A stretch of DNA of 64,000 bases, taken from NCBI RefSeq assembly GCF_017744695.1, contig NZ_JAGIAS010000004.1, positions 455,303 through 519,302 on the forward strand, given 5' to 3'. Position numbers and translations under genes: made by a program. Under the pieces are notes generated by a model, which was given only the letters and a program-made list of their open reading frames with translations, was not told where the DNA came from and did not search any database. Below are positions 7,807 through 17,900 of the stretch, in pieces. The DNA is from Dyadobacter sp. Lineage in GTDB: Bacteria > Bacteroidota > Bacteroidia > Cytophagales > Spirosomataceae. Position 1 is the stretch's first letter. Each line of letters opens with the position of its first letter.

Positions 7807-9024
7807 TTACCTGTCGACCTCTCCCATTACCACGTCGATAGAGCCAATCACCGCGACCAAATCAGCCAGCAATGCGCCTTTTGATATTTCACCAATTACC
7901 GAAAGGTTATTAAAGGAACAAGCCCGCGCCTTGCAACGCACCGGAATGTCAGAGCGGCCGTCCGTCCGGAAATAGAAGCCCAGCTCCCCTTTCGGATTCT
8001 CCGCACGCACGTAGAAATCCATCGCTTTCGGGCGAATCTTTTTAGGAACAATAGCTTGTGGGTCGAAATCACGGGTTCTTTTGTAATCTCCCTGCAACCG
8101 TACGAGACTTTGCTCAATGATTTTCACAGATTCCCAGCATTCCACCACCCGCACCCAGGTACGGTCCCAGCAATCGCCCACTTTGCCCAGCTTGCCTTCG
8201 CCAATGGGTATTTCGAAATCCAGCTCGGGATAAACGGAATAGCCGTCTACTTTTCTCAAATCATATCGCAAACCCGAACCGCGCAACATGGGGCCCGTAC
8301 AACCATAATTAATAGCAACATCCAATGGCAACACGCCCACATTTGCGGTCCTTTGAATGAATATCTTATTGTCCACCACTAGCTGCTGTAGTTCGGTGAG
8401 CTTCGGTTTCAGATATTTGATAAACTCGCCGCAGCGCTCCTCAAAACCGACGGGCAGGTCGTAGAATAATCCGCCTATCCATATATAATTGTACAGCATC
8501 CGCGCGCCACACGTCCATTCGAGCAGGCGCAATATCTGCTCGCGGTCGCGCATCATCCACAGGAAGGGCGTATACGCGCCTATGTCCATCGCGTACGTAC
8601 CAAGTGCGACAAAGTGTGAGGCCAGCCGATTCAGCTCGGCCACCACGACGCGGATATACTCAATACGTTTGGGAATATCGTTTTCAATACCCAGCATTCT
8701 TTCCACACCCATTACATAGGCATGCTCGGAGTTCATCGCAGCCACGTAATCCATGCGATCCACATAAGGGATAATCTGATTAAATGGCAGTGACTCGGCG
8801 TGCTTCTCGAAACACCGGTGCAGGTAACCCAAATGCGGCACGACGTCGATCACAACTTCGCCATCGGTCACTACTTCCAGCCGCAATACACCGTGCGTCG
8901 ACGGGTGCTGCGGGCCCATATTGAGCACCATCTCCTCCGTACGGAGGTTTTCCGAATTGTATTTGGTAGGTGCCGAAGCAATGAAATGCTCGGGTTTATA
9001 TTCGTATTGAATAGAATTGCTCAT
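7807..9024 (-). CDS. nuoD: NADH-quinone oxidoreductase subunit D
   Basis: This 405-residue protein is the 49-kDa-type subunit of respiratory complex I, in the peripheral arm next to the quinone-binding site. Recognisable segments are VLNMGPQHPSTHGVLRL (a quinone-pocket loop with the conserved histidines), GYLHRCFEKHAE, PYVDRMDYVAAM, and the C-terminal LVAVIGSIDVVMGEVDR. It is full length. No other nuo gene is present on either side: upstream on the same strand, with only two bases between stop and start, is the GHL10 glycosidase gene, and downstream is a terminator. The gene may therefore be read from the glycosidase promoter. Confidence 0.95.
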   Translation of the reverse strand: MSNSIQYEYKPEHFIASAPTKYNSENLRTEEMVLNMGPQHPSTHGVLRLEVVTDGEVVIDVVPHLGYLHRCFEKHAESLPFNQIIPYVDRMDYVAAMNSEHAYVMGVERMLGIENDIPKRIEYIRVVVAELNRLASHFVALGTYAMDIGAYTPFLWMMRDREQILRLLEWTCGARMLYNYIWIGGLFYDLPVGFEERCGEFIKYLKPKLTELQQLVVDNKIFIQRTANVGVLPLDVAINYGCTGPMLRGSGLRYDLRKVDGYSVYPELDFEIPIGEGKLGKVGDCWDRTWVRVVECWESVKIIEQSLVRLQGDYKRTRDFDPQAIVPKKIRPKAMDFYVRAENPKGELGFYFRTDGRSDIPVRCKARACSFNNLSVIGEISKGALLADLVAVIGSIDVVMGEVDR

Positions 9025-9026
9025 AC

Positions 9027-10595
9027 CTAAAACCTGACTAGCTTCTGATCGTGTACCTCCACGCGCAACGGCCCGATCGGCCGCCCTTCGTTGTGCAGCC
9101 GATCCACCGCCGTAACATAATAAACATATCTTTTGCCCGCCTCGGCAGTCATATCCACAAACTTTTCGCCTTCATAACACATCCCGAGAATGCGGCGCGG
9201 ATCGTGGGCGGAGGCCTTTTCGTCGGGCGGGAAGCGGTAAATGACGTAGTACCAGGCCTTATCGCCGTCGGCGGCTTCATCAGGCTGTTCCCATGTAAGT
9301 TCAATGCCGCGCGAAAGCAGCGTGGCTTTCAGGCTTTTCGGGGACAGCGGCGGAATTTTATCCTTCCAGGGCATAGTCGGGATCAATGCCGGGTATTTAA
9401 AAAGGTCCCTTCTCAACGAATCCACAAACCCCAGACTGTTAGCCCTTAAAGATCTTGAACTGAAAAAAATCGACCCGTCAGCTTCACTATCGCGGAAGTA
9501 CCGGACCTGATTCGGGATCTCTGCGGGGTTCGACCAATGTGAGTCTTTATCCTTGTATCCGACGCGGTAAGCACCCATACCAATATATAAATGTCTTTCG
9601 AAGCAGTTCTCGGTCCACCAGTCTACGAGGTTTTTATAAGGTACCCTGTTGAAACCCGACGAGAAATACACCTGCGGTGCAATGTAATCGATCCAGCCTT
9701 CTTTCACCCATCGGCGACTATCCGCGAAAAGATCGTCGTACGACGCCAGCGCTCCGAAAGTTTTGGAACCTTCCGCATCGCGGTCCCGATTACGCCACAC
9801 ACCGAATGGACTGATCCCGAATTTGAGCCGCGGATTCAAGGCTTCGAGCGCCTCGTGGATTTGTTTTACCAATAGATCTACATTGTGGCGGCGCCAGTCG
9901 GCCTTGTTGGTATAGCCGTCGGAATATTTACGGAACGTCGCATCGTCCTGAATAACCTGCCCCGGAGCGGCGTATGGATAAAAATAATCGTCGAAATGAA
10001 TGCCGTCGACATCATAGTTCTTTGCGACATTGACCGTCATATCGGTAATAAACTTCCGCACTTCCGGGATCCCGAAATCGAAGAGCTTATAACCGTCGTA
10101 AGTCAGGATCCATTCCGGATGGAGTCGGCTGATATTCTCTGCTGAAACGCTTTTGGAAGATTTGTGCACGAGGCGGTTGAGGTTCAGCCAGGCATGAAAT
10201 TCAAGGCCTCGCTTGTGCGCCTCGGTGATCATGAAGTCGAGCGGGTCCCACATAGGCTCGGGCTTGCGCCCCTGCACGCCCGTGAGCCACTCCGACCATG
10301 GTTCGGGGCTTTTGGCATAGAAAGCATCTCCCGCCGCGCGCACCTGCACGAACACCGCATTCATCCCTACCCGCTTGTGAAAATCAAGCAGCTCAGAGAA
10401 TTCCTCCTGCTGCTCCTCGGGGAGAAGGGTCTTGCTGCTTGGCCAATCAATATTGTCGACAGTGGCAATCCAGACCGCTCTAAACTCTCTCTTCGGGGGC
10501 AGATTACTCTCTGTTTCCGCGCTCTGAGCCATGCAACTTTCCAGCAAAAACATGATAATAACGAAGGAAAGCGCAACAATTTTAAATTTTTTCAC
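9027..10595 (-). CDS. Secreted GHL10 / DUF187-type family 10-like glycoside hydrolase
   Basis: The protein has 522 residues from GTG 10595. The domain begins at FRAVWIATVDNIDWPS, the hallmark of GHL10-type proteins (YngK relatives), and continues with MNAVFVQVRAAGDAFY, WDPLDFMITEAHKRGLEFHAWLN, DGIHFDDYFYPY and the IDYIAPQVYFS strand of a TIM barrel. A C-terminal fibronectin III-like domain (about 420-515) contains LTWEQPDEAADGDKAWYYVIYRF. The GTG start gives VKKFKIVALSFVIIMFLLESC, a lipoprotein-type signal with a plausible lipobox. A TAACTTTG -7 box at 10653-10646 would place the transcript start downstream of the in-frame ATG at 10661, which argues against that start. The substrate is unknown; some relatives act on bacterial or plant polysaccharides. 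Confidence 0.85.
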   Translation of the reverse strand: MKKFKIVALSFVIIMFLLESCMAQSAETESNLPPKREFRAVWIATVDNIDWPSSKTLLPEEQQEEFSELLDFHKRVGMNAVFVQVRAAGDAFYAKSPEPWSEWLTGVQGRKPEPMWDPLDFMITEAHKRGLEFHAWLNLNRLVHKSSKSVSAENISRLHPEWILTYDGYKLFDFGIPEVRKFITDMTVNVAKNYDVDGIHFDDYFYPYAAPGQVIQDDATFRKYSDGYTNKADWRRHNVDLLVKQIHEALEALNPRLKFGISPFGVWRNRDRDAEGSKTFGALASYDDLFADSRRWVKEGWIDYIAPQVYFSSGFNRVPYKNLVDWWTENCFERHLYIGMGAYRVGYKDKDSHWSNPAEIPNQVRYFRDSEADGSIFFSSRSLRANSLGFVDSLRRDLFKYPALIPTMPWKDKIPPLSPKSLKATLLSRGIELTWEQPDEAADGDKAWYYVIYRFPPDEKASAHDPRRILGMCYEGEKFVDMTAEAGKRYVYYVTAVDRLHNEGRPIGPLRVEVHDQKLVRF

Positions 10596-10645
10596 TATCT
10601 GACCAATGCAAAATGTTAATCCAACCAAAGTAACGTATTTTGGAA

Positions 10646-10653
10646 CAAAGTTA
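10646..10653 (-). promoter_or_regulatory. -7 promoter box for the GHL10-nuoD transcript
   Basis: On the minus strand this reads TAACTTTG (TAnnTTTG consensus). The predicted transcription start, a few bases downstream near 10640, excludes the ATG at 10661 as a start and supports GTG 10595. Confidence 0.5.
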
Positions 10654-10921
10654 GCCGACAACCGTCTTAATTTCGAGCAATAACGGATTGATTTGGATCG
10701 GTATATGAAAATCGGCGCTAGTTGCCTTTTCTTGACTTAGTTATATTTTGACCCTGGAATGATGTTTTAAACCGGCTTTCCGGCTGTGTGCGCAAACATT
10801 CAGGTGTTGTAATTCTGAATTATTTTTCTGCATATTTATTGTGTAATAACAAGGATTTTTGTGACATAACCGGAAGCAGAGTCCCATTAAATACCCTAGT
10901 AACGCTTAAACTGTACCCTAA

Positions 10922-12736
10922 TTGGAACCATTTGTCAAAACCACTAAGAAAAACGTCCTGTTCGAAGTTGCATGGGAGGTTTGTAATCAAGTTGGAGGGA
11001 TATATACCGTAATAAGGACCAAGGTGCCCGCCATGGTTGAGAAATGGGAAGAGAACTATTTTCTCCTTGGGCCTTATTTCGAAAAGAAAGCGTCTTCCGA
11101 ATTTGAAATGATTCACGATCTGGACGACTCCCCGGCAGGGCGGGTCGTGAAGCGGATGCGTGATATGGGTTTCGCGGTGTATTACGGCTACTGGCTCGTG
11201 ACCGGGAAGCCCCGCGTGGTGCTGTTCGATGTCGACAGCATTATGGGCCAGCTCGATGCGATCAAATTTAACCTCTGGGAAAAGAACCGTATCCCGACGA
11301 TCAACGTCGAACACCTTGTCAATCAGACACTTTGTTTTGGAGAACTCGTACGTATATTCCTGAAAGAATACGCGGAAGAGAATGCTAAACGCGAAGAAAT
11401 CTCGGCGCAATTCCACGAATGGATGGCAAGTACCGGGCTCCCGGAGCTGAAACGCGAGAATGTCAAGATCGCCATGACGTTCACAACGCACGCGACCATG
11501 CTGGGCCGTTACCTGGCGCAGAATGTATCGGGTTTTTATAACAAACTGCCTTTCTTCGACTGGGAACAGGAAGCTAAAAACTACGGTATCCTTGCGCAAT
11601 GCTCAATTGAACGCCAGGCAGCATTGAGTGCTCACGTGCTCACTACGGTAAGCGACGTTACCGCCCGCGAATGCGAAGTGTTCCTCGGCCGTATGCCCGA
11701 CCTGGTTACGCCAAACGGTCTCAACGTCGTACGCTTCCAGGCGGTACACGAATTCCAGAACCTGCATTTGAAGCATAAGGAACGCATCCATGAATTTGTG
11801 ATGGGGCATTTCTTTCCCAGCTACTCGTTCGACCTGGACAAGACGCTCTATTTCTTTACTTCCGGCCGTTATGAGTATTCCAACAAAGGTTACGACCTCA
11901 CGCTGGAAGCCCTGGCGCGCCTGAACTGGAAAATGGTGCAGGCCAATATGGATATGACAGTGGTGATGTTCATTGTAACGAAACAGCCCTATACGTCGGT
12001 CAACCCTGATGTTCTGCAATCGCGTGCGGTGCTGAACGAGTTGCAGGAGACCTGTACGGCCATCGAGAAAGAAGTAGGTGAAAAGCTTTTCCTTGCCACT
12101 GCTTCGGGAGCCGATCACAAAATGCCCGATTTGAACGAGTTTGTGGATGAATACTGGCGGTTGCGTTTGAGAAGGACGATCCAGAGCTGGAAAACCGACA
12201 AGCTTCCCGCATTTGTCACGCACGACCTCAAACAGGAAGACGGCATTACCGATTTCTGCAAGCGTGCAAACCTGGTCAACAACGAGCGCGACCGCGTCAA
12301 AATCGTTTATCACCCGGATTTTATCGCTTCGACCAATCCATTATTCGGTCTGGATTACGGACAATTTGTGCGCGGCTGCCATTTGGGCGTTTTCCCGAGC
12401 TACTACGAGCCCTGGGGCTATACCCCACTCGAATGTGTCGTCCGCGGTGTTCCGACAGTCACCAGCGACTTGTCAGGTTTCGGCGACTACATCATGCAAA
12501 TCATGCGTGACTACGAAAACCGGGGCATTTATGTCATCAACCGCAAATCGCAGACCTTCTCGCAAGCCGCAGACCAACTGGCCGATATCCTATTCAAATT
12601 CGTCCGTATGCAGCGCCGCGACCGCATTATGCAACGCAACCGCGTCGAGAACATTTCGGATGTGTTTGACTGGATGAACTTGCGATCGTACTATGACACG
12701 GCGCATGATCTGGCCGCGAAGCGGCGAAAGCCGTAA
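10922..12736 (+). CDS. Eukaryote-type glycogen synthase (GT3 family)
   Basis: This 604-residue glycosyltransferase resembles yeast and animal glycogen synthase, not the shorter bacterial GT5 GlgA. It would transfer glucose from a nucleotide sugar to a growing alpha-1,4-glucan. Visible features are NVLFEVAWEVCNQVGGIYTV (N-terminal donor loop), FTTHATMLGRYL, TTVSDVTARECEVFLGRMPDLVTPNGLNVVRF and, near the C-terminus, GVFPSYYEPWGYTPLECVV, with the E-x7-E pair of the retaining GT-B fold, followed by VTSDLSGFGDYI. The start is a TTG immediately after an in-frame TAA; no in-frame ATG or GTG precedes the conserved core, so the TTG is nearly forced. The regulatory arginine-rich insert of eukaryotic enzymes is not evident. 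Confidence 0.92.
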   Translation: MEPFVKTTKKNVLFEVAWEVCNQVGGIYTVIRTKVPAMVEKWEENYFLLGPYFEKKASSEFEMIHDLDDSPAGRVVKRMRDMGFAVYYGYWLVTGKPRVVLFDVDSIMGQLDAIKFNLWEKNRIPTINVEHLVNQTLCFGELVRIFLKEYAEENAKREEISAQFHEWMASTGLPELKRENVKIAMTFTTHATMLGRYLAQNVSGFYNKLPFFDWEQEAKNYGILAQCSIERQAALSAHVLTTVSDVTARECEVFLGRMPDLVTPNGLNVVRFQAVHEFQNLHLKHKERIHEFVMGHFFPSYSFDLDKTLYFFTSGRYEYSNKGYDLTLEALARLNWKMVQANMDMTVVMFIVTKQPYTSVNPDVLQSRAVLNELQETCTAIEKEVGEKLFLATASGADHKMPDLNEFVDEYWRLRLRRTIQSWKTDKLPAFVTHDLKQEDGITDFCKRANLVNNERDRVKIVYHPDFIASTNPLFGLDYGQFVRGCHLGVFPSYYEPWGYTPLECVVRGVPTVTSDLSGFGDYIMQIMRDYENRGIYVINRKSQTFSQAADQLADILFKFVRMQRRDRIMQRNRVENISDVFDWMNLRSYYDTAHDLAAKRRKP

Positions 12737-12756
12737 GTTGGAGGCATTTAATAATA

Positions 12757-12785
12757 GAACCCATCGAAAAAATCGGTGGGTTTTC
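12757..12785. terminator. Stem-loop terminator after glycogen synthase
   Basis: AACCCATCGA pairs with TCGGTGGGTT (one imperfect pair) across an A-rich loop and is followed by a short T run on the plus strand. It sits between convergent genes, about 20 bases after the synthase stop, and touches the stop codon of the ATPase gene. Confidence 0.65.
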
Positions 12786-13951
12786 TACTTTAACAGCCTC
12801 TCCAAATGCTCCGCCAACGTCCCAATACTGCAAACAATCACATTTTCTCTCAAATTATAATCCTCTGCGGATGGTGTTACAACCAGCAATGGCGGACTTC
12901 CGAGATCTTCCCGGGCCAATGTATTGCCTCTGCTTAGTACCGGGCTGTTGGTGTATTTAATCTCGATCGCCACTTTGACATTGTTGCCTTTTACCAGCAC
13001 CAGATCCAGTTCGGCACCGTCTTGCGTACGATAGAAATGGGGCTGAATGTTGTAAGGCAGGCCGGCAATTACTTGTTGTATTACATAACCTTCCCACGAG
13101 TTGCCCAGCAAGATATTCCCTGCCAGCTCTTCGGAATCTGTAATTCCGGCTAGCGAATGAAGCATTCCACTATCTCGAATGTACAGTTTCGGCGTTTTCA
13201 CTAACCTTTTACTGATATTCACGAACCACGGCTGCAACCTTCTGATCAAAAAGGCATTTTCCAGATAGCCCAGATAGTTTTGAACTGTTGGAACACTCAT
13301 TTTGAGCGAATTCGCCAGTTGTGATACATTCAGTAAACTCCCATGCACGCTCACGAGCATATTCATGAGCAAGCGCATATCACGCGGACTGGCAGGAATG
13401 CCCAGTAACGGCAAATCTCTTTCGAGATAAGTACTTATGAAATCTCCCATTTTCCGAAATGCGGAATTATTGGATGCCGCCTGCAGAACATCAGGAAAGC
13501 CGCCGCGCAGCCAATGCTCACGATAAGAGACCTTTTCTTTCACTTCTTCGAACATTAGCGGATGTAATTCCAGGTAGGATATCCGTCCTGCCAGCGTTTC
13601 CGAGCTATTTTTGAGTAAATCCGGCGAAGCTGAACCGAGCAGAACGAATCGCCCGGGAACGCGCTTTTTATCGATTAATGATCTTAGCAAGGGGAAAAGT
13701 GACGGCATACGCTGAATTTCGTCGATGATAATCGTAGATTCCTCTCTTTCTCCAAGATATAGTTCGGCATCCCGCAATCTGTTAAGGTCGGTGTCGGATT
13801 CCAGATCGAGGTAAATGCTGGGATGGGCAAATTGCGTGGCTAGCTGTTTGACAAGTGTAGTTTTGCCGACCTGCCTGGGGCCAAGCAACGCTATCGCCGG
13901 TGTGTCCGATACCAGTTCAATGATTTCCTTTTCGATCGTCCTGGGAAACAT
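12785..13951 (-). CDS. AAA ATPase with DUF4143 C-terminal domain
   Basis: This 388-residue protein starts with MFPRTIEKEIIELVSD and carries Walker A GPRQVGKTTL (about 24-33), Walker B TIIIDEIQRM and the sensor-like LLGSASPDLL. The second half contains the DUF4143 region: winged-helix-like SQLANSLKMSVPTVQNYLGYLENAFLIRRLQPW, then a PD-(D/E)XK-like segment GAELDLVLVKGNNVKVAIEIKYT. These proteins are common, often accessory, and of uncertain function; some are thought to bind DNA or to be mobile-element or defence linked. It is a single gene with no obvious partner. Confidence 0.9.
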   Translation of the reverse strand: MFPRTIEKEIIELVSDTPAIALLGPRQVGKTTLVKQLATQFAHPSIYLDLESDTDLNRLRDAELYLGEREESTIIIDEIQRMPSLFPLLRSLIDKKRVPGRFVLLGSASPDLLKNSSETLAGRISYLELHPLMFEEVKEKVSYREHWLRGGFPDVLQAASNNSAFRKMGDFISTYLERDLPLLGIPASPRDMRLLMNMLVSVHGSLLNVSQLANSLKMSVPTVQNYLGYLENAFLIRRLQPWFVNISKRLVKTPKLYIRDSGMLHSLAGITDSEELAGNILLGNSWEGYVIQQVIAGLPYNIQPHFYRTQDGAELDLVLVKGNNVKVAIEIKYTNSPVLSRGNTLAREDLGSPPLLVVTPSAEDYNLRENVIVCSIGTLAEHLERLLK

Positions 13952-14121
13952 ATTTAAAAAATTAATCCCGTTATTTTAAAGTTTGATTTAAAAATACCGG
14001 TATTAATTTGAAAATCCAAGAGCGGATTAAACGCTTGAAACAATCCTTACAAGCCACTTGCTTGCATTCCTGAAAATTTTCAACACCTTCACCCCACAAT
14101 TTTTACCAATAACCAATTACA

Positions 14122-14958
14122 ATGAATTACATCGAACTGGATTTGAAAGTGGATCCCGAGTTTTCGGAGATATTGATGGCAGAGCTGGGCGAAGCGGGGT
14201 TTGAATCGTTTGTAGAAACGGATGAAGGATTGCTCGCCTACATTCAGGAGGGCGATTTTGACGAGCAGGCGATCCATGACTTAACGGCCAAATACCTGGA
14301 TTTAACGACAATAGCCGCAACCTGGAAATCGTTAGAAAGGAGAAACTGGAACGAGGAATGGGAGAAAAGCTACGAGCCGATTGAGGTAGGTGACCAGGTG
14401 CGCGTGCGGGCAACGTTTCATGAGCCCGATCCCTCTTTTAAATACGATTTGCTGATCCAACCCAAAATGTCGTTCGGTACGGGGCATCACGAAACGACGT
14501 GGCTGGTCATGAACGAGCAACTTAGTCTGCCTCATGAACGTCTTTCGATCATGGATGTAGGTTGCGGGACCGGGATCCTGGCCATTCTGGCGCACAAGCT
14601 GGGCGCTTCGCATCTGCTGGGCTTCGATATTGACGAATGGGCGGTGGAAAATACCCGCGAGAATTTTGCGATGAACGGGCTTGCTGCCGAATCGGAGGTG
14701 TTTCAGGGAACAATTCAGGATGTGCCTGAAGAAAAAATTTTCGGAGGGGTTCTGGCGAATATCAACCGGAATATCCTGCTTGCGGAGATTCCGACGTATG
14801 TAAAACATCTGGAACCAGGCGGCTGGCTTGTCACCAGCGGGTTTTATGAAACCGATCAGGCCGATATTGAAAAATGTGCAATGGAAAACGGTTTGAAAAA
14901 ACTCCGCTCCAATACGCGCAACCAATGGGCAACCGTTGTTTTTGAAAAAATCAAATAG
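14122..14958 (+). CDS. prmA: Ribosomal protein L11 methyltransferase
   Basis: This 278-residue SAM-dependent enzyme trimethylates lysines of ribosomal protein L11. The N-terminal domain (MNYIELDLKVDPEFSEILMAEL...) is the L11-recognition part. WNEEWEKSYEPI links to the methyltransferase domain, with the SAM loop MDVGCGTGILAILAHKLGA, the acidic loop GFDIDEWAVENTREN and the motif GGVLANINRNILL, which corresponds to the NPPY-like active-site region of PrmA. The length is close to the family norm (about 280-295). Confidence 0.94.
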   Translation: MNYIELDLKVDPEFSEILMAELGEAGFESFVETDEGLLAYIQEGDFDEQAIHDLTAKYLDLTTIAATWKSLERRNWNEEWEKSYEPIEVGDQVRVRATFHEPDPSFKYDLLIQPKMSFGTGHHETTWLVMNEQLSLPHERLSIMDVGCGTGILAILAHKLGASHLLGFDIDEWAVENTRENFAMNGLAAESEVFQGTIQDVPEEKIFGGVLANINRNILLAEIPTYVKHLEPGGWLVTSGFYETDQADIEKCAMENGLKKLRSNTRNQWATVVFEKIK

Positions 14959-14961
14959 TCC

Positions 14962-14991
14962 ATTAGCTAATTGCTGAAAGCTAACAGCTAC
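14962..14991. repeat. Short word-repeat hairpin (AGCTAA words) between prmA and the 1560-residue gene
   Basis: The gap contains TTAGCTAATTGCTGAAAGCTAACAGCTA-type sequence: TTAGCT on the left pairs with AGCTAA on the right, and related AGCTA/TGCT words fill the rest. It is the shortest of four intergenic hairpins in this window made of repeats of one short word. Confidence 0.55.
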
Positions 14992-14996
14992 AAACC

Positions 14997-17900
14997 ATGA
15001 AGATATTTCGCTTTGCCATACTGCTCTACCTGCTGACTTTTATCGGAAAAAACGCAATGGCACAGGGTGTCAAACTGTCGGACGATCCCGCGCAGTTCAT
15101 GCCGCAACTCCGGAAGATCATGGACGGCAGCCGGAACCCCCAATTTATCCGCTCGACGGCCCAGCTGGACAGCGTCTGGATGTCGGGGGTTAATGCACAA
15201 CAGCAGGCGAAATTCATCGGGATTGTCAAAACGCAGGTGGCAAAAGGGCAAAAAGGAGGGCCGTTGCTGGCATTACTCATCCGAAACACCCAGGCACTGG
15301 CCAAAAAATCGCCCGATAAGCTGGATGGCTTCCTCGACGTAGCAGCCAATGCCAGCGACAAATACGATGCGAAAACCTTCCAAAAGATACTTCAAACCAG
15401 CCTGCCGATCACCGAAAGCAACAAATTGTACGCCAGCAATTATAATACGCTCTATTTGCTGGGCGGGGATTTCAAATACAGGTTCGACACAAAAGCAGAC
15501 ACGACCGTAGCCAAAGAAACCCAGGCAGCTAACGACGGCTGGGACACTCCGGTGGACTCCAACTTTGTGATCGCGCCGACAAAACCGGTCCCTTTACCGG
15601 TCATTGCAGGCCCACTAATGGATCTTGAAAATGCCACTTTTGCCATGGTTGCCGGCGGCGATTCAATTGTTTTCGGGCCGGCAAATGGCAGTGTATCCCT
15701 TCGTGATGGGGTGTTTGTCGGTAAAAATGGCAAGTTTACCTGGCAAACCGCGGGCGATTCAAGTATTTATGCAGATCTCGACGCCTACTCTTTTAATATA
15801 AATCACCCCAAACTCGTTGCCGAAAACAGTACCCTGCATTCGGACAACTACCTGGCGGCGCCGGTCAAAGGAACGGTGGAATATCGCGGTGTGAAACGCA
15901 TCAAAGGCCAGCCGGCACAATATCCGCGCTTCGTTTCAAATGACATCGATGCCAAACTGAAAGAAGTCCGTAAGAATATCGATTACAAGGGCGGTTATTC
16001 GCTCATCGGTTTGGACAGGTATAGCTCGGCTTTAAATGACAAATATTCGACCATTAAGGTCAAATACCAGGAGAAACCGGCATTCACGGCGCGCAGCAAG
16101 CGTTTCGCGCTGAAAGACTCCGTTTTTACAGCCAGTTTTGCGCTGTACTCGATGCCGCTGGGCGCGGATTCGCTGATCCACCCGGGCGTTACATTTAAAT
16201 ACAATGATGACGAAGGGCTGGTAAGGCTCGGCCGGATGGACAAAACCGACTACGGCCCGCTTCCCTACCGCGATTCCTATCACAAAATGAATATCTGGTC
16301 ACAAGCCATGCGTTGGCGCTTCCCGACCGATAAGGTGGAGTTTTTGCGGATTAATGGTAAGACAGAAGTGCCAGTCCGCCTCGAATCCTTCGATTATTTT
16401 AAAAAAGAGCGTTTCAGGGAGATTAACAAAGAGTTTGGCTTCCAGCCGCTGATCATGGCTGCCAATTATGCGCAGACGACCAAAAAAACGTCTTTTCTGC
16501 CGGAAGAACTCGCTACCAAATTCAAGCAGAATCCGACGATTATCCGCAATGCATTGCAAAGGCTCGCGCTCGACGACTATTTCATTTACAATAAAGAAAC
16601 AGATGAATACGCATTGAGTAAAAAGGGCGTGATGTACGTCCTGGCCAACCTGGACAAGGCCGATTATGACAATTTCCAGGTGAGCGGCCAGTTTGCAGCC
16701 AACGATGAGGTCGCCAACGCGACGATTTACTTGCCCGATACCATGCTCACGGTACTGGGCGTTTCGAAATTCATCGTCAGCGATTCGTTGAAAATATATG
16801 CCGTTCCGTCCGACAAAAAGGTGATTATTGGCAAAAACCGCAATTTCACGCTGAACGGACAGATGGTCGCATCCAACTATCAGTTCCGCGGCCAGAATAT
16901 CAAATTCGATTATAACCAGTTTTTCGTGAATGTGGCGCCGTCCGATTCGATCACCTTTACGCCCCGCGAGAAGTTCGCGAAAGGGCAGAAAGGCGAAGTC
17001 GGGGGACACGTGAAGTATGAAAAAGGCGGTACATTCTATCTCAGCGATCCGAAAAACAAGTCGGGAATCCAGAAAGGCATTAAAAAGTCACCCAGGCTCG
17101 TCGTGCCCGATGGTATGATCGTCTATTTCGACCAGCCGGAACGAGGGACCGTGCTTTACCCAAGGGAGGTGTTTTTCAAGATCCCCAAGATCGATATGGA
17201 CGGCCTCGACCAACGCGACGTCATTTTCGAGGGTACATTTAATTCCAATGGCATTATCCCGCCTATTCAGACCATTTTGAAGAGCATGCCCGATAACTCG
17301 CTCGGGTTTGACTACAAACCGCCGGTTACAGACATAAAACTGTACGAGGGCAAAGCACTGGCGAAGTTTACCGACACGCTCACCATGGACAACACCGGTT
17401 TGCATTCGAAAGCGGTGTTGAAATACTTGTCGGCTTCGATGAATGCCAAAAATGTGTTGCTTACCTCCGACTCCCTGATGGCAACCGGCGATGTGGCGAG
17501 CATTAAGGAAGCCACGATTGGCAAGGGCTATTTCCCCGCAGTGGCATTGAAGGATTATGCATTGAAATGGTATCCCAATGCGGATAGCATGTTTATCAGC
17601 ACCACGGGTAAATCCTTCGCGTTCCACCAGGGAACGACCAATCTGGAAGGTAGTTTGCTGCTGCGCTCGACGGGCCTGTACGGAAACGGTAAGCTGAAAA
17701 GAGCCGATTCCGAGCTTACGTCGCCCGATATCAAGTTCAATAAAGATGGGTTTCTGGCTAACAAATCCTCATTTGCGATCAACAGTGCGGATGTGAAGTC
17801 TACCAAAAAGCTGCTGACCGGTAACAATGTCAATATTGATTTCAACTTCAAAACCGGCATTGCCAACTTCGTGACCGACGAATCGGGTTTCGGGAATGAC

